The translations under genes were made by a program, and so were the position numbers. The notes under the pieces are model-generated. The model did no database searches. It saw only the letters and a program-made list of their open reading frames with translations, and had not been told where the DNA came from. A stretch of 64,000 nt of DNA from Mantamonas sphyraenae (taxonomy: Eukaryota > CRuMs > Mantamonadidae), in assembly GCA_026936335.1 (NCBI GenBank), contig JAPMXV010000076.1, forward strand, positions 1 through 64,000, in the 5' to 3' direction. Shown here in pieces: positions 53,680 to 63,111 of this stretch; within the stretch, counting starts at the first letter, position 1, and every line of letters begins with the position of its first letter.

Positions 53680-53980
53680 CCTGGGATTGAGTTGGTGTGG
53701 ACATCGCATCGCCATCCTGGTCGCTTTTCCCTTTGCAGTGTGAGTGTGTGTGTGCAGTTGCGGAGAGTGCAGTGTTTGTGTGCAGTAGCCGAATTTCCTG
53801 GGGCCCTGTTCAAAAATCCGCGCACCGCCCACTGCCCCCACCCACCCAACCCAACCCAACCCAACCCAACACACACACCCAACCATGAGCACACGCACAT
53901 GCAACACATGCGGAACACAGACGGACAAGCCCCAGGACTGCACATGGGGCACACGGTGCCGATTTGGCGCCGAGAGGTGT
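53590..53980. repeat. Inverted repeat of two 5' coding ends with shared promoter
   Basis: The first ~95 coding bases of the RBR gene (minus, ending 53679) and of the vWA gene (plus, from 53885) are nearly identical and face away from each other. Between them lie 205 bases that must hold both promoters, including a (CCCAA)n run at ~53840–53872 that only superficially resembles telomere repeats. Confidence 0.8.
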
Positions 53981-54910
53981 CGCGACCACCACTGCACAAC
54001 CACCAGCACCAACACAACCAACACCGCCGCCGCCGCCGCCAAGACGACCAAGGCAAAGCCAGGAAGGAGCATGACCCACCGAAGCAGCAAGATCACCACG
54101 GAGAAGAAGCGAGTGGCCAAGGCGCCGTTTGACCTGGTCTTCCTGGTCGACACGAGCACGTCCATGCAGGGCGATCGCATGTCTGCAGCCGCCGCTGGGT
54201 TCCGCGCCGTTGTGGGTGCCCTGCGCGATTGCGACCGGGTGAGCCTGTACACCTTTGCGGACAAGGTGAGGAGGGTGTTTGGGCCACTCAAGGCAGCCAA
54301 GGTGGATCTGGACAAGGCGGTGGGCACGCTGGAGGAGGCGTGTGGCAGCCATGGCAGTGGGGTGGAGCAGTTGCTGCAGGCACGGATGACGGATGAGGAT
54401 CTGGCGAGGGTGTTGCGGGATCAGGCAGGCAGCAGTGCCTTCCAGCCGGACGGATACACGGCGCTGTACGACGGCATGGACACGGTGATGGACGCCATGG
54501 CACAGTGGCAGACACGGAGCAACGCAGGAAAGAGTGCAGGCGCCAACCTGGTGGTGATCACCGATGGGGAGGACACGGCGTCGGTGCAGGCTGGGGCCAG
54601 GGACGTGACAGCCAAGCTGGGGGCAAGTGGCATCCGCAACTTTCACATGCACTTTGTGGGAGTGGGGCTGGACAGGAGGACGGGGGCACGGTATGCCAGC
54701 ATGTGCAAGGCGTGGACACACACACGCATGTGGCACAGCAAGGACGCAGAGGATCTGGGCACTCATCTGAAGCGGATCAGCACGATGGTGGTGGAGCAGA
54801 TGGTGCAGGAGGACAGAGAGGTCAAGGTGCATGTGCGCGAGCGACGCAGGCGCAAGGTGATTGGCCAGCGAAGGGTCAAGGACGATGGGGAGGGCAGTGG
54901 GAGGAAGTGA
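53885..54910 (+). CDS. vWA-domain protein with an N-terminal cysteine module
   Basis: The product is 341 aa. Residues ~6–37 form the same CX2CX9CX5CX6CX2HHC module as in the neighbouring RBR gene. After a Thr/Ala/Lys-rich linker comes a von Willebrand A domain. The MIDAS motif DTSTS is in LVFLVDTSTSMQG, the conserved Thr lies in DGYTALYDGM, and the third metal ligand Asp is in VVITDGEDT. vWA domains bind protein ligands through a divalent metal; intracellular ones are common in ubiquitin-linked and immune factors. The C-terminus is strongly basic (RERRRRKVIGQRR). No signal peptide is seen, so it is probably intracellular. Confidence 0.85.
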   Translation: MSTRTCNTCGTQTDKPQDCTWGTRCRFGAERCRDHHCTTTSTNTTNTAAAAAKTTKAKPGRSMTHRSSKITTEKKRVAKAPFDLVFLVDTSTSMQGDRMSAAAAGFRAVVGALRDCDRVSLYTFADKVRRVFGPLKAAKVDLDKAVGTLEEACGSHGSGVEQLLQARMTDEDLARVLRDQAGSSAFQPDGYTALYDGMDTVMDAMAQWQTRSNAGKSAGANLVVITDGEDTASVQAGARDVTAKLGASGIRNFHMHFVGVGLDRRTGARYASMCKAWTHTRMWHSKDAEDLGTHLKRISTMVVEQMVQEDREVKVHVRERRRRKVIGQRRVKDDGEGSGRK

Positions 54911-55402
54911 AGAAATGCAGGAGAATGGCACACACACACACACACATTCATGCAGAGAGGGAGAGAGAGGAGGAGGAGGAGGTGTGTATTTGGACACTTG
55001 CAATGGGTACGGATGGGCATGTGTGTGGAGATGGAAAACTGGGGTTGGGCCAATCGCCACACACACACCAACTGCACATGGAGTCCCAAATGGGAGGTTG
55101 AACACATCACTTTACCTCTGAGCACTCGGGTGTCTGTGTGCACACGACTCCATGTTCCACTGCCTCGACACACCCAGGGCACAGCATCCACACACACACA
55201 AATATGGACAATGGCCATTGGCACCTGTTCGTTCCTATGGGGGGTGGCACCCAAATCAGCATCCAACCCGGTAAAGGCCACCCACCGCCCCCTTGGATGG
55301 CGACGACGGCACGCAGTTGACTGCATGCAGTGGCCACCACAAAAGACAGGGTGCGGCTGCCATGTGCACAGAGTCAGCCAACCCAACTGACAACCACCCA
55401 CC
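54911..55402. other. Spacer with CA run; start of a ~0.65 kb repeat
   Basis: A short CA run lies at ~54930–54946. From ~55195 the sequence matches 57150 onward (next repeat feature). The ~200 bases before the small gene are conserved between copies and may be its promoter. Confidence 0.45.
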
Positions 55403-55877
55403 ATGTCCGGCAACCCATACCAGCGAGGATCCACTGCCTACCAGCGAGGACTGGCTGCTCACTACCGGCAGCAGGACGACAACCACCAGCGGACCATCCT
55501 GAGTCCCGGTGAGCGACGATGGGTCAACTACGCCATCCATGACCCATCCACGTCCCACAACCCTCGGGTAGAGCAGATGCTGCGCACCATCCAGGACCGA
55601 CATCCCAACCTGCGACGATGAGGCAGCGCCCGCCACCCACACACACACACACACACCCAATGCACACCCACATTCCCCCAACACCCTCCACTCTCTGTAA
55701 CCCATCCCAACCCATGGGCACACGTTCTCTTGCTCATGTCTTGATCCAACTTGTGCGAAAGTGCACACACTACTGGAGGAGAAGGGCGAGACCACATCCA
55801 TGTGGTCATCCATTGGGATCCATGTGTGCATTGATGGACACTTTGAATGGTGTGGGATGCATAGAATGCAGGAGTAG
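55195..55877. repeat. ~0.65 kb direct repeat, left copy
   Basis: Matches 57150–57791, including the small gene and its downstream flank (CTTGATCCAACTTGTGCG, TGAATGGTGTGGGATGCATAG). Confidence 0.8.
55403..55621 (+). CDS. Small basic protein, family member 1
   Basis: The product is 72 aa from ATG 55403 in context ACCACCATGTCC. It is rich in Tyr, Gln and Arg at the start (YQRGSTAYQRGLAAHYRQQ). Its C-terminal half (SPGERRWVNYAIHDPSTS, PRVEQMLRTIQDRHPNL) is shared with the gene at 57354 and, more distantly, with 63112. No known family is recognised. Three related copies make a real gene likely. Confidence 0.6.
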   Translation: MSGNPYQRGSTAYQRGLAAHYRQQDDNHQRTILSPGERRWVNYAIHDPSTSHNPRVEQMLRTIQDRHPNLRR

Positions 55878-55943
55878 GCCTGCACCCAAAATTGGACGAC
55901 TGCCCGAGGCCCAGACGCGCCCACCCTTGTCCAAATTGTACCC
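55622..55943. other. Spacer within the ~0.65 kb repeat
   Basis: 3' flank of the small gene, beginning with a CA run (~55637–55660). No gene. Confidence 0.45.
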
Positions 55944-56552
55944 ATGTGCAATTGCAAAAGCGGGTGCAAGAACAAACGCTGCACGTGCGTTCGCAATGGC
56001 GATGTATGTGGCAACTCGTGCGGATGTACCAACTGCGAGAACAAAGGAGGAGGCTCTGTGGAGTCTTTGGAAGTTGCCCTCGGCGAGCTGAGCCTGTCGT
56101 CGAACAGCTCCGCAACTGAGTACGTCAAAGCGTACGCAAGCGTAAGTGGCAATCGAAAGATCTTTGAGATTCCCAAGGGCAAGGCATTGCCTGCAAAGGT
56201 GCCGGTGCAACTGGATGAAGAAGACCTTGTTGCCCACGTCAACGGTTCCTCGATGCACAAAAAGAACTGGAAGCAGTACTGGATCAAGATTGTTGAACTC
56301 AGCTGGCCATCCAAATGCCAAATCAAAGGCTGCGGCAACGAGGCTCAGGTCGGAGCACATGTGTACGTGAAGAGCGAACGGTACGTCATCGAGGCAAAGT
56401 CCGGAGACAAAGACCGGCTTCAGTTCATCCTCCCGACGTGCCGTTCATGCAACACCAACGGTGAGGGGAATTACTCTGAGTGGGTGGAACCCAACAAGGG
56501 GGCATGGGTTGCATCGTTGGAAGGCCATGACAACTGTTTTGATTGGTCCTGA
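55944..56552 (+). CDS. CXC-like plus HNH-like zinc protein
   Basis: The product is 202 aa. The N-terminus (CNCKSGCKNKRCTC...CGNSCGCTNC) has the cysteine spacing of half a tesmin/TSO1 CXC domain, a DNA-binding fold. After a variable middle, residues ~120–175 contain CQIKGCGNEAQVGAHVYV and then ILPTCRSCNT. This C-x4-C...GAH...C-x2-CN arrangement looks like a treble-clef HNH nuclease core with two zinc-binding CxxC-type pairs and the first His. The last HNH His/Asn is uncertain, so nuclease activity is only a possibility. It sits between two copies of the small-protein gene. Confidence 0.6.
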   Translation: MCNCKSGCKNKRCTCVRNGDVCGNSCGCTNCENKGGGSVESLEVALGELSLSSNSSATEYVKAYASVSGNRKIFEIPKGKALPAKVPVQLDEEDLVAHVNGSSMHKKNWKQYWIKIVELSWPSKCQIKGCGNEAQVGAHVYVKSERYVIEAKSGDKDRLQFILPTCRSCNTNGEGNYSEWVEPNKGAWVASLEGHDNCFDWS

Positions 56553-57353
56553 CCAACAAGGACCGCCCGAAAGAACACGCTGTTCTCCACCAAGGAGGGT
56601 CCTCTGTGGCCAGCACCGCACATGCAAGCGCGACTCTCAAGTGCCACCTGAATCCACAACGCAGAACCCCCACCCCCCCTTCCACAATGTCCACCAGCAC
56701 ATCCCCACCACTTCCATCCTATTCAGAACAGGTCGCTGCCGGAAGAACTGGGCACAATCTACCTCTGCTGCACCCTTGACGGGGTTTTCCAGCCCTGCAA
56801 GCTCGCCCAGGCGGACTCGATATCTACGACACCACCAGCCAGTATCAGTTCAACATGTCTCTCGTGCGATGCCAACTGCCGCCCAATGGGTGCACTACCA
56901 ACGATCAGGAGGAGCACGCTCAGACTTGCGCAAAAAGATGCGAACGCGCGAACTACGAGATGAGCAATAGCCAGGAGTTTGGATAAACCCAGCGTGTGTG
57001 TATTACGAAGAAGGGGGTGGGAACGACGCTCATTCAAACCATTGTGTCAATGACGATGGACAATCGGCCACGGAAGCTGGCCGTCCACATTCCCACTTTC
57101 ACCCGTGCTGTTCCGTTCTCGCCGAGACTAAACTCTGGCACAGTGTACACACACACACAAATGGACTGTGGCCACTGGTAACTGTTCGTGCGAGAGACAC
57201 GCTGGTCAGGGAATTCAACCCAGCAAGGCCACCCACCGCCCCCTTGGATGGCGACGACAGCACGCAGTTGACTGCGTGCAGTGGCCATCACAAAAGACAA
57301 GGTGCGGCTGACATGTGCACAGAGTCAGCCAACCCAACTGACAACCACCCACC
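56553..57353. other. Spacer
   Basis: No supported gene; from ~57150 it belongs to the right copy of the ~0.65 kb repeat. Confidence 0.4.
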
Positions 57354-57791
57354 ATGTCCGGCTACCCATACCACACCACATTCGGGTGCATTTCCCACCA
57401 GCCAGGATCGGCTGCTCAATACCGGCAGCAGGACCACTATCGGACTGAACGAGTCCACTACCCCTTCCGTGACCCATCCACGTCCCACAACCCTCGGGTA
57501 GCCCAGATGCTGCGCACCATCGAGGACCGACATCCCAACCTGCGACGATGAGGCAGCGCACACCCACCCTCACACACACAATGCACACCCACATGACCCC
57601 ACACCAACACCCTACCTCTCTCTGTTACCCGTGTCACCCCGTCCCTGCTCATGTCTTGATCCAACTTGTGCGATGTGCACACACCACTAGAGGTGAAGGG
57701 GCGAGACCACATCCATGTAGTCATCCATTGGGTTCCATGTGTGCATGGATGGACACTTTGAATGGTGTGGGATGCATAGAATGCACGAGTG
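57150..57791. repeat. ~0.65 kb direct repeat, right copy
   Basis: Matches 55195–55877 across the small gene and both flanks, with indels in the first half of the coding part. Confidence 0.8.
57354..57551 (+). CDS. Small basic protein, family member 2
   Basis: The product is 65 aa. It shares the start (MSGYPY) and the C-terminal half (FRDPSTSHNPRVAQMLRTI) with member 1, but the N-terminal part is shortened and altered by indels that keep frame. The preserved frame at the C-terminus supports selection on that part. Confidence 0.6.
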   Translation: MSGYPYHTTFGCISHQPGSAAQYRQQDHYRTERVHYPFRDPSTSHNPRVAQMLRTIEDRHPNLRR

Positions 57792-57996
57792 CACTTGGAG
57801 GAGTTCACCCACTGTACAGCTGCTGCTGCAGGCGGCTCACCACGTCCAAAGGACATTTTATGGGAATTCTGTTTACGGTTCGAACGAGACATGCGTTGTG
57901 ATCCACACACAATGACATCACACAATCACACACACACTGCTGGCTTCCTTGTGAACGTGTCTCCCTTGTGAACCCCTCCCCCCCCCCTCCCAAGTG
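57552..57996. other. Spacer
   Basis: 3' flank of the small gene, then a short C-run (57970s) before the end of the secreted-protein gene. No gene. Confidence 0.4.
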
Positions 57997-59562
57997 TCAA
58001 CGCTGCTTGCACGCCAGGGCCAGATGAACCACTCCTGCATCGTCCTGAAACGACGTCCGGGCCAGCGCCCATTGAGAATCACCGGTGATCTCCACGCCTG
58101 CCACCGCATCGGTGACCACACATGAGGGCAACCGCACACGGAAGGACCCACGACGGCGTTCCAGACCGAGAAGCACCCTGAGCTGCTTCAAATTGGCGGA
58201 TGCATCCACCTTGTGCCAGCTCTGCGATCCGGGGTGGTGCGACTGGTACGACATGGAGTGTTTGACCAGAACCTGCTGCACCTCACCCGCCACGGGGATG
58301 CCCTGCACTTGGATCTGCTCACCACTGCCCTCGATGGAACTGTTGCCATACACAGCCTTGATTGTGTACGTCCCCGTTTGGTGCACCGTCCACTGGGCCA
58401 CACAGCGTGACGCCTTTGCACACTCCACCGACCCGGCAAATCCGTCCATCGTCACACGCAGTGATGACAACACAATCTTGGGTCCGGGTCCCTCGATGTC
58501 CACCACAATGCGTGGCCATTGGAACGCGTTGCGTACCACGCGAGCACGCATGCGCAGATGGGTGGCGGTCAGCTGCACCATCCACTCTGGGAACGTCACC
58601 TTGACCAGACTCCATGGACGGTAGTCCCCCCGTGAGTCTCCCCTCTGCATCCACACAACCCCGTTGGAGGATTGCACAAACATCTTGTCATTGAGTCTTG
58701 GGAGGGCATGGCCGGTGCCATCGAGCAGAGATACGGCCCTCTGATTGGACGCTCTGTTCCCTTGGAGGACATAATCACCCACAATCATTCCGTAGATCTG
58801 CACCCTCGGTGGCACAATGCTCGTTGTGTTGTCCATGTGCACCAACACTCTGCCCGCCGATCGACTGTCCCCAAGCAGGCCAAGTTGAACATCAGGATCG
58901 GACGACTCCCACAGACCCAGCCACCTGACATCGTGCCGCACCGCCTCAAATTCCGACCCAATCCACGTCACCGTGGCATTGTTCACATCCACAAGCCACG
59001 CTGCAATGCCCTGCAACTCAGTCCAAGCCAGGTAGCGGCCGGCGGAAAGCTCACGCAGAAAAACATGGGTGGATTCGTCGATGAACCTGCGTCCGTCGAC
59101 GTCGCCAGCCACAGTCGTCCAGCGAACAGACTTGCATTCGATGTGATTGAGCCTGGTTTGTCGCAGCTGCACCAGGGTGATGGGAGCGTGTGAGCGGGGA
59201 ACGCCTTGTCTTCCGCGCGAAAACGCTGCGAGCACGGTGTCGTCCGACAACGGCGTCAAACGGTCCAGCACGTCCTTGATGTCACACGGCGACGACGATG
59301 ATGATGGTGCACCCTCCCACGACACAGGCGTCACCGAGTTGTCCTTCCATGACCATAGGGCGAGTTCATGGTTGGTGTCAGTGACCAGTGCGTTGTGAAA
59401 GGCTGCAAACTGCCTCAGAACACGTTGGTGTTTCCACATCTCCACACTCTCTTTCACATCCACCGTCATCTGCAGAGGGGTTTCGTCCAGGTGCGTCTCC
59501 CACGGCAACGCCAGGGCAATCGTCACCACGGCGATCAGAAGAACAAGCGCCGTGAGTTTCAT
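57997..59562 (-). CDS. Secreted protein of unknown family
   Basis: The product is 521 aa from ATG 59562. It opens with a clear signal peptide (MKLTALVLLIAVVTIALALP, likely cut before or near WETH). The mature part is rich in Trp, Val and Ser, with Asn-X-Ser/Thr sites (NNATV, DNTTS, GNSSI) that suggest N-glycosylation. The early half has repeating W-containing strands (LALWSWKDNSV, RYLAWTELQGIAAWLVDV, VVWMQRGD), compatible with a beta-propeller-like fold. The last third reads like an immunoglobulin-like beta domain (CVAQWTVHQTGTYTIKAVYG). No membrane anchor is seen. This is the only obviously exported product in the window. Confidence 0.72.
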   Translation of the reverse strand: MKLTALVLLIAVVTIALALPWETHLDETPLQMTVDVKESVEMWKHQRVLRQFAAFHNALVTDTNHELALWSWKDNSVTPVSWEGAPSSSSSPCDIKDVLDRLTPLSDDTVLAAFSRGRQGVPRSHAPITLVQLRQTRLNHIECKSVRWTTVAGDVDGRRFIDESTHVFLRELSAGRYLAWTELQGIAAWLVDVNNATVTWIGSEFEAVRHDVRWLGLWESSDPDVQLGLLGDSRSAGRVLVHMDNTTSIVPPRVQIYGMIVGDYVLQGNRASNQRAVSLLDGTGHALPRLNDKMFVQSSNGVVWMQRGDSRGDYRPWSLVKVTFPEWMVQLTATHLRMRARVVRNAFQWPRIVVDIEGPGPKIVLSSLRVTMDGFAGSVECAKASRCVAQWTVHQTGTYTIKAVYGNSSIEGSGEQIQVQGIPVAGEVQQVLVKHSMSYQSHHPGSQSWHKVDASANLKQLRVLLGLERRRGSFRVRLPSCVVTDAVAGVEITGDSQWALARTSFQDDAGVVHLALACKQR

Positions 59563-59899
59563 GTTGGGTCCGGCAGGGCAGAGCAGGGGCACGGTGGGAT
59601 GTCATGGAGTCTCACCATGTTACCTGCAGGTACGATTATGCAAACAATGTCCTTTCTCTGTCTTTTCCCGACAACTGCAAACGTGGCTGCAAAAAAAGGA
59701 AGATCTGCGGTACTGCGCCAACCCAGAGTGCAACGACGCCTCTTTGAGACCAATGCAGACGATGATGGAACATGCGTTCCAGTTCGTGTGTGGATAGACA
59801 CATCCCCATGTGTTGTCGTGCGCCGTGGTACACGAGGGGGGGATGTGAACGTGTGTGCAGCTGCCCAAGCGAAAGCACCCTCCATCCAGGGTGAGGCGT
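59563..59899. other. Spacer / 5' flank of the secreted-protein gene
   Basis: Minus-strand coding-like sequence (RMVLRDASPWMEG...) may be the tail of the broken gene described next. Confidence 0.35.
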
Positions 59900-60260
59900 C
59901 CCTGAGCACCATCCGGAAGGTGCCATCCACATGCTTCTGGGATCGCAGCCATGGCTTTCTCGGTGTGCAGTTGCCCATCGACCTCCACCGTCAGAATTCC
60001 TGATTCCCCACACCGCACCCGCCAGACGACGAAAACGGGCACATGGGTGGCATTGGATGGTCTCACACGACGCATGTGTTCCATGGGAGCCCATTCATGC
60101 GGTTCATTGCATGACAATCGTGCCTGTGCATTGTCCAGGTGGATCGGGTGGGTGAAACAAGGAGATGGCTTTGGGCACGACGATGGGTTTGTTGAACGGC
60201 CAATTGGGCGCGGTGTTGAGTCGCACGTTGGCGGAGAACAACAGAGATATCCATTGTGGA
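59900..60260 (-). pseudogene. Broken unknown gene, duplicated copy 1
   Basis: Coding-like minus-strand sequence runs in three frames in turn: NVRLNTAPNWPFNKPIVV to CTGTIVM, then EPHEWAPMEHMRRVRP to VEVDGQLHTEKAMAAIPEAC, then VDGTFRMVLRDASPWMEG. Each change needs one base removed (near 60105 and near 59935). The copy at ~63400–63740 has the same sequence at both change points, so these are not random sequencing errors. The gene is an old pseudogene or has introns I cannot place. Family unknown. Confidence 0.4.
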
Positions 60261-60510
60261 TGACCATGGATGAGGGAATATCAGCAGCTGCGGTGCGCAG
60301 TGGGGACTACGCTTATCCTTCACCCGTGGGTTTCATGGAGGGAGGGATTCATTGAGAGTTGTGGAGAAAGATACACAGAGAGAGTCTGTGTGTGTGTGTT
60401 CAGTGACGTACAGGGGGTGGTGAGGTCGGGAAGGGTCATTGTGTGTGGCTAAAAACCCTCTCGCATCACTCTTGATCTTTGGCTGCTTGCTCACGCGGCC
60501 GACGTACAGA
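59900..60510. repeat. Direct repeat, left copy (5' flank of LRR gene 3)
   Basis: Matches ~63405–64000 to the window end, including ACCCTCTCGC, TTGATCTTTGGCTGCTTGC and TCACGCGGCCGACGTA just before the LRR gene start. Confidence 0.85.
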
Positions 60511-60511
60511 C

Positions 60512-61888
60512 ATGTTCAGGACGAGAGAACGACTGATCAAGGAGGAATGGATTGAGTCGCTGCATGGCGGTGATGAGCAAGCAATCAGTGAAGCCTTGGC
60601 ACGTGCTGGCAAAGTAAGGGTGGTGGATTTGAGGGGCATCCCTTCCATGGTGAGGTCATGAGTGGCAGCAGACTGGGAACCTGACAGCACATTGCAGGAG
60701 CTGGACCTCCAACGCAACCAGATCGGGGACGAAGGCGCAGCTGCGTTGGGCACAGCACTGGCACAGAACAGCACAGTGCAGGTTCTGGAGCTCTGGGGCA
60801 ACCTGATCGGGGACGAAGGTGCAGCTGCATTGGCCACAGCACTGGCACAGAACAGCACCTTGCAGGTGCTGAGCCTCGGTGGAAACCTGATCGGGGACGA
60901 AGGGGCGGTTGCGTTTGGTTCGGAGCTGGCACAAAGCAGCACATTGCAGAAGCTGGTGCTTAATTACAACCAGATCGGGGACGAAGGGGCAGCTGCGTTG
61001 GGAACGGGACTGTCACACAACAGTACATTGCAGGTGCTGGAGCTCAGTGGCAACGAGTTCGGGTACGAGGGGGCAGCTGCATTGGGCACAGCACTGGCAC
61101 AGAACAGAACATTGCAGATGCTGGAGCTCATGGACAGCCAGATTGGCGACGAAGGGGCAGCTGCGTTGGGCACAGCACTGGCACAGAACAGAACATTGCA
61201 GGAGCTGAACCTCATGAACAACCAGATTGGGGACGAAGGGGCAGCTGCGTTGTTCACCGGACTGGCACAGAACAGAACATTGCAGAAATTGCTAATTCCC
61301 TCTATCCCATCGCTGACACGCACCAATCTGGCTCGCAATACCCAAAAGGCAACTGCGTTCGTCAACTCTGTCCGCAATGGTGATTTGGTGACCATGCAAG
61401 AACTATTTGCATGGGGCGTCCACGTGGATGCACTGGTGGACGAGGAATGTTTGATCACCCCGCTGCTGATCGCTATTCAAGCAAATCAAGCAAAAGCTGC
61501 GAGAGCCTTGTTGGAGCATGGTGCAACTGTGACCCCTGCTGTCAGGGAATGGATGGATGATGTGGGCTGGTCACCCCAGTGGCACTTTCTCTGGAGCCCA
61601 CAGGTGGACAAGCAAGTGGAGACGGCCATGGTGATGAACATGGAGGAGCGGGAAGTGATGTTTGACGCAGGGGGGATGGATGAGTACGAGCCCACGGCTG
61701 AGTGGTTCACCCAGCCTGACGAGGTGGTATCGAGGGTCATGGACTGGCTGATACGACTGCCTGAGGACCAATCACCGACGCCAGCTGGTGGCAATCAAGC
61801 ACACAAGCGCCAGCACGACGACGACGACGTAGTCCACACTACAGGCAACGATACCAGCACGCACGATACCAAACGGCATCGTGTGTAG
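60512..61888 (+). CDS. LRR–ankyrin-like protein (LRR gene 3), in-frame TGA or intron
   Basis: ATG 60512 gives MFRTRERLIKEEWIESL..., reaching TGA at 60659–60661; the same frame continues to 61888. An 84-base intron (GTAAGG at 60614 to TTGCAG at 60697) would remove the stop in frame and give 430 aa. Otherwise the TGA is a nonsense mutation inside an LRR. About eight 28-residue LRRs follow (LQELDLQRNQIGDEGAAALGTAL). Next come an ankyrin-like stretch (ITPLLIAIQANQAKAARALLEHGATV) and the same terminal module as LRR gene 2 (VDKQVETAMVMNMEEREVMFDAGGMDEYEP, PDEVVSRVMDWL). A His/Asp-rich tail (KRQHDDDDVV) ends the protein. No GTPase domain. Confidence 0.72.
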
Positions 61889-62504
61889 GCAATGTCTCTT
61901 TGCAAGCAGTCACACCTTGTGTTCTGTGCTCCATCTTCCAGGAGTGTCGCACATGGCAAGCGTTGGTTGGGATGTTGCAATGTGGAAGTGGTGTGTGGCT
62001 GGTGTCGGCGACCAGAAAGACGCCGGAAGATTGCGCGGGGCTCCTGCTGTGCCACCGTACGCACGCGGCAAGGGGAATCCTCCAGGGAGGCAGATGGTCT
62101 CATGCAAAGTATGGGAGGGTAACGGGCCAGCAGGTTTGGCATGTTGTGGTGACACCCGGGGCAGTGTCAACTTCTGCCAGGATCAGTGCCCTGCGCAGCG
62201 TGTTTGTGCAGATACAACACCAACGAACAGAACCAATTGGTCATGGGCATGCACACACGAAAACGAGTCCCCGCACATTGTTTGTGGTTGCATCGAGGAC
62301 GACGCAGCATTTGGGTGGGAATTCCACCCTTGGATTGCGACTGCATGCCGGGAAGACCCCGTGGTGGTTGCGATCCCGATGCATGCAGTTTGCCAACACA
62401 CTGTACTTGATGGTGATTCCACTGGCAAGAATGACAGTGGTACAACACAGCACACAAAGAGCAAGAGAGACCACACCACAACCCAACACACCCGACCGCA
62501 AGAG
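61889..62504. other. Spacer with an unassigned open frame
   Basis: A plus-strand frame from ~61940 to 62508 (LVGMLQCGSGVWLVSATRK...) reads moderately like coding sequence but has no convincing start or motif. It could be a remnant or an unplaced exon. Confidence 0.3.
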
Positions 62505-62843
62505 ATGAGCACACGCGTTTGCCAGACTTGCCACCAGACCACAGACCGAACCCAGGATTGTCGCTATGGCCAGCGATGCCGGTATGGGCCCGAGCGATGC
62601 CGGTTCCACCACTGCCATCACCACCTCCACCGGCCACGATGGAGTGGTGAGCACAGCCACCGGACGCAGCCGCAGCAGCAGCAGCAGCAGCAGAGACACA
62701 CGAAGAAGCAGCGGGAGAAGAAGCAGGAGGCAGGAGACGAGGAGCAGGCAGAGGGAGCAATGACCGAGCAGCTGATGCAGGTGGTCGTCACCGTCAGCAC
62801 AGCTGTGGTCACCAGCATCCTCCGCTCACGCGGATGGATCTGA
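62505..62843 (+). CDS. Small protein with N-terminal cysteine module and hydrophobic tail
   Basis: The product is 112 aa from ATG 62505. It starts MSTRVCQTCHQTTDRTQDC and carries one CX2CX9CX5CX6CX2HHC module (ending CRFHHC), as in the RBR and vWA genes. A Gln run (CAG repeat, 62671–62697) and a Lys/Glu-rich helix follow, and then TEQLMQVVVTVSTAVVTSILRS, which could be a tail-anchor helix. It is the third gene with this module in 10 kb. Confidence 0.7.
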   Translation: MSTRVCQTCHQTTDRTQDCRYGQRCRYGPERCRFHHCHHHLHRPRWSGEHSHRTQPQQQQQQQRHTKKQREKKQEAGDEEQAEGAMTEQLMQVVVTVSTAVVTSILRSRGWI

Positions 62844-63111
62844 GCCCACCTGCCCCCCCTGGACGACACACGTGGACGAGGAGAGGAGAAGGAGAGACTG
62901 GGAGAGAGATGGAAGAGAGAAAGTGAGCGGATGAGATGACATTCTCTCTTTTTATCCCTTTTGGCTTGTGTCTTGGTTCCCCGCACCACCCCCAATGTGT
63001 GACAATGACACCAACCAAGGGATGCAAAAAAGAAAGAACCCCCCCACAGTTGTGTGCGTGGGGTGGGGTAGGGTGTGTGTGTGTGTGTGTGTCGGTGCTG
63101 GTCATGGTGGA
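62844..63111. other. Spacer with GT run
   Basis: Contains a GT dinucleotide run at ~63073–63092. No gene. Confidence 0.45.

Noticed and set aside
53840-53875. Interstitial telomere repeat
   Set aside because: The unit is CCCAA-type (5 bases), not CCCTAA; a simple repeat in the shared promoter.
52315-54132. Plus-strand 605-codon open frame
   Set aside because: Antisense of the RBR ligase; the minus strand has all zinc ligands and the catalytic Cys.
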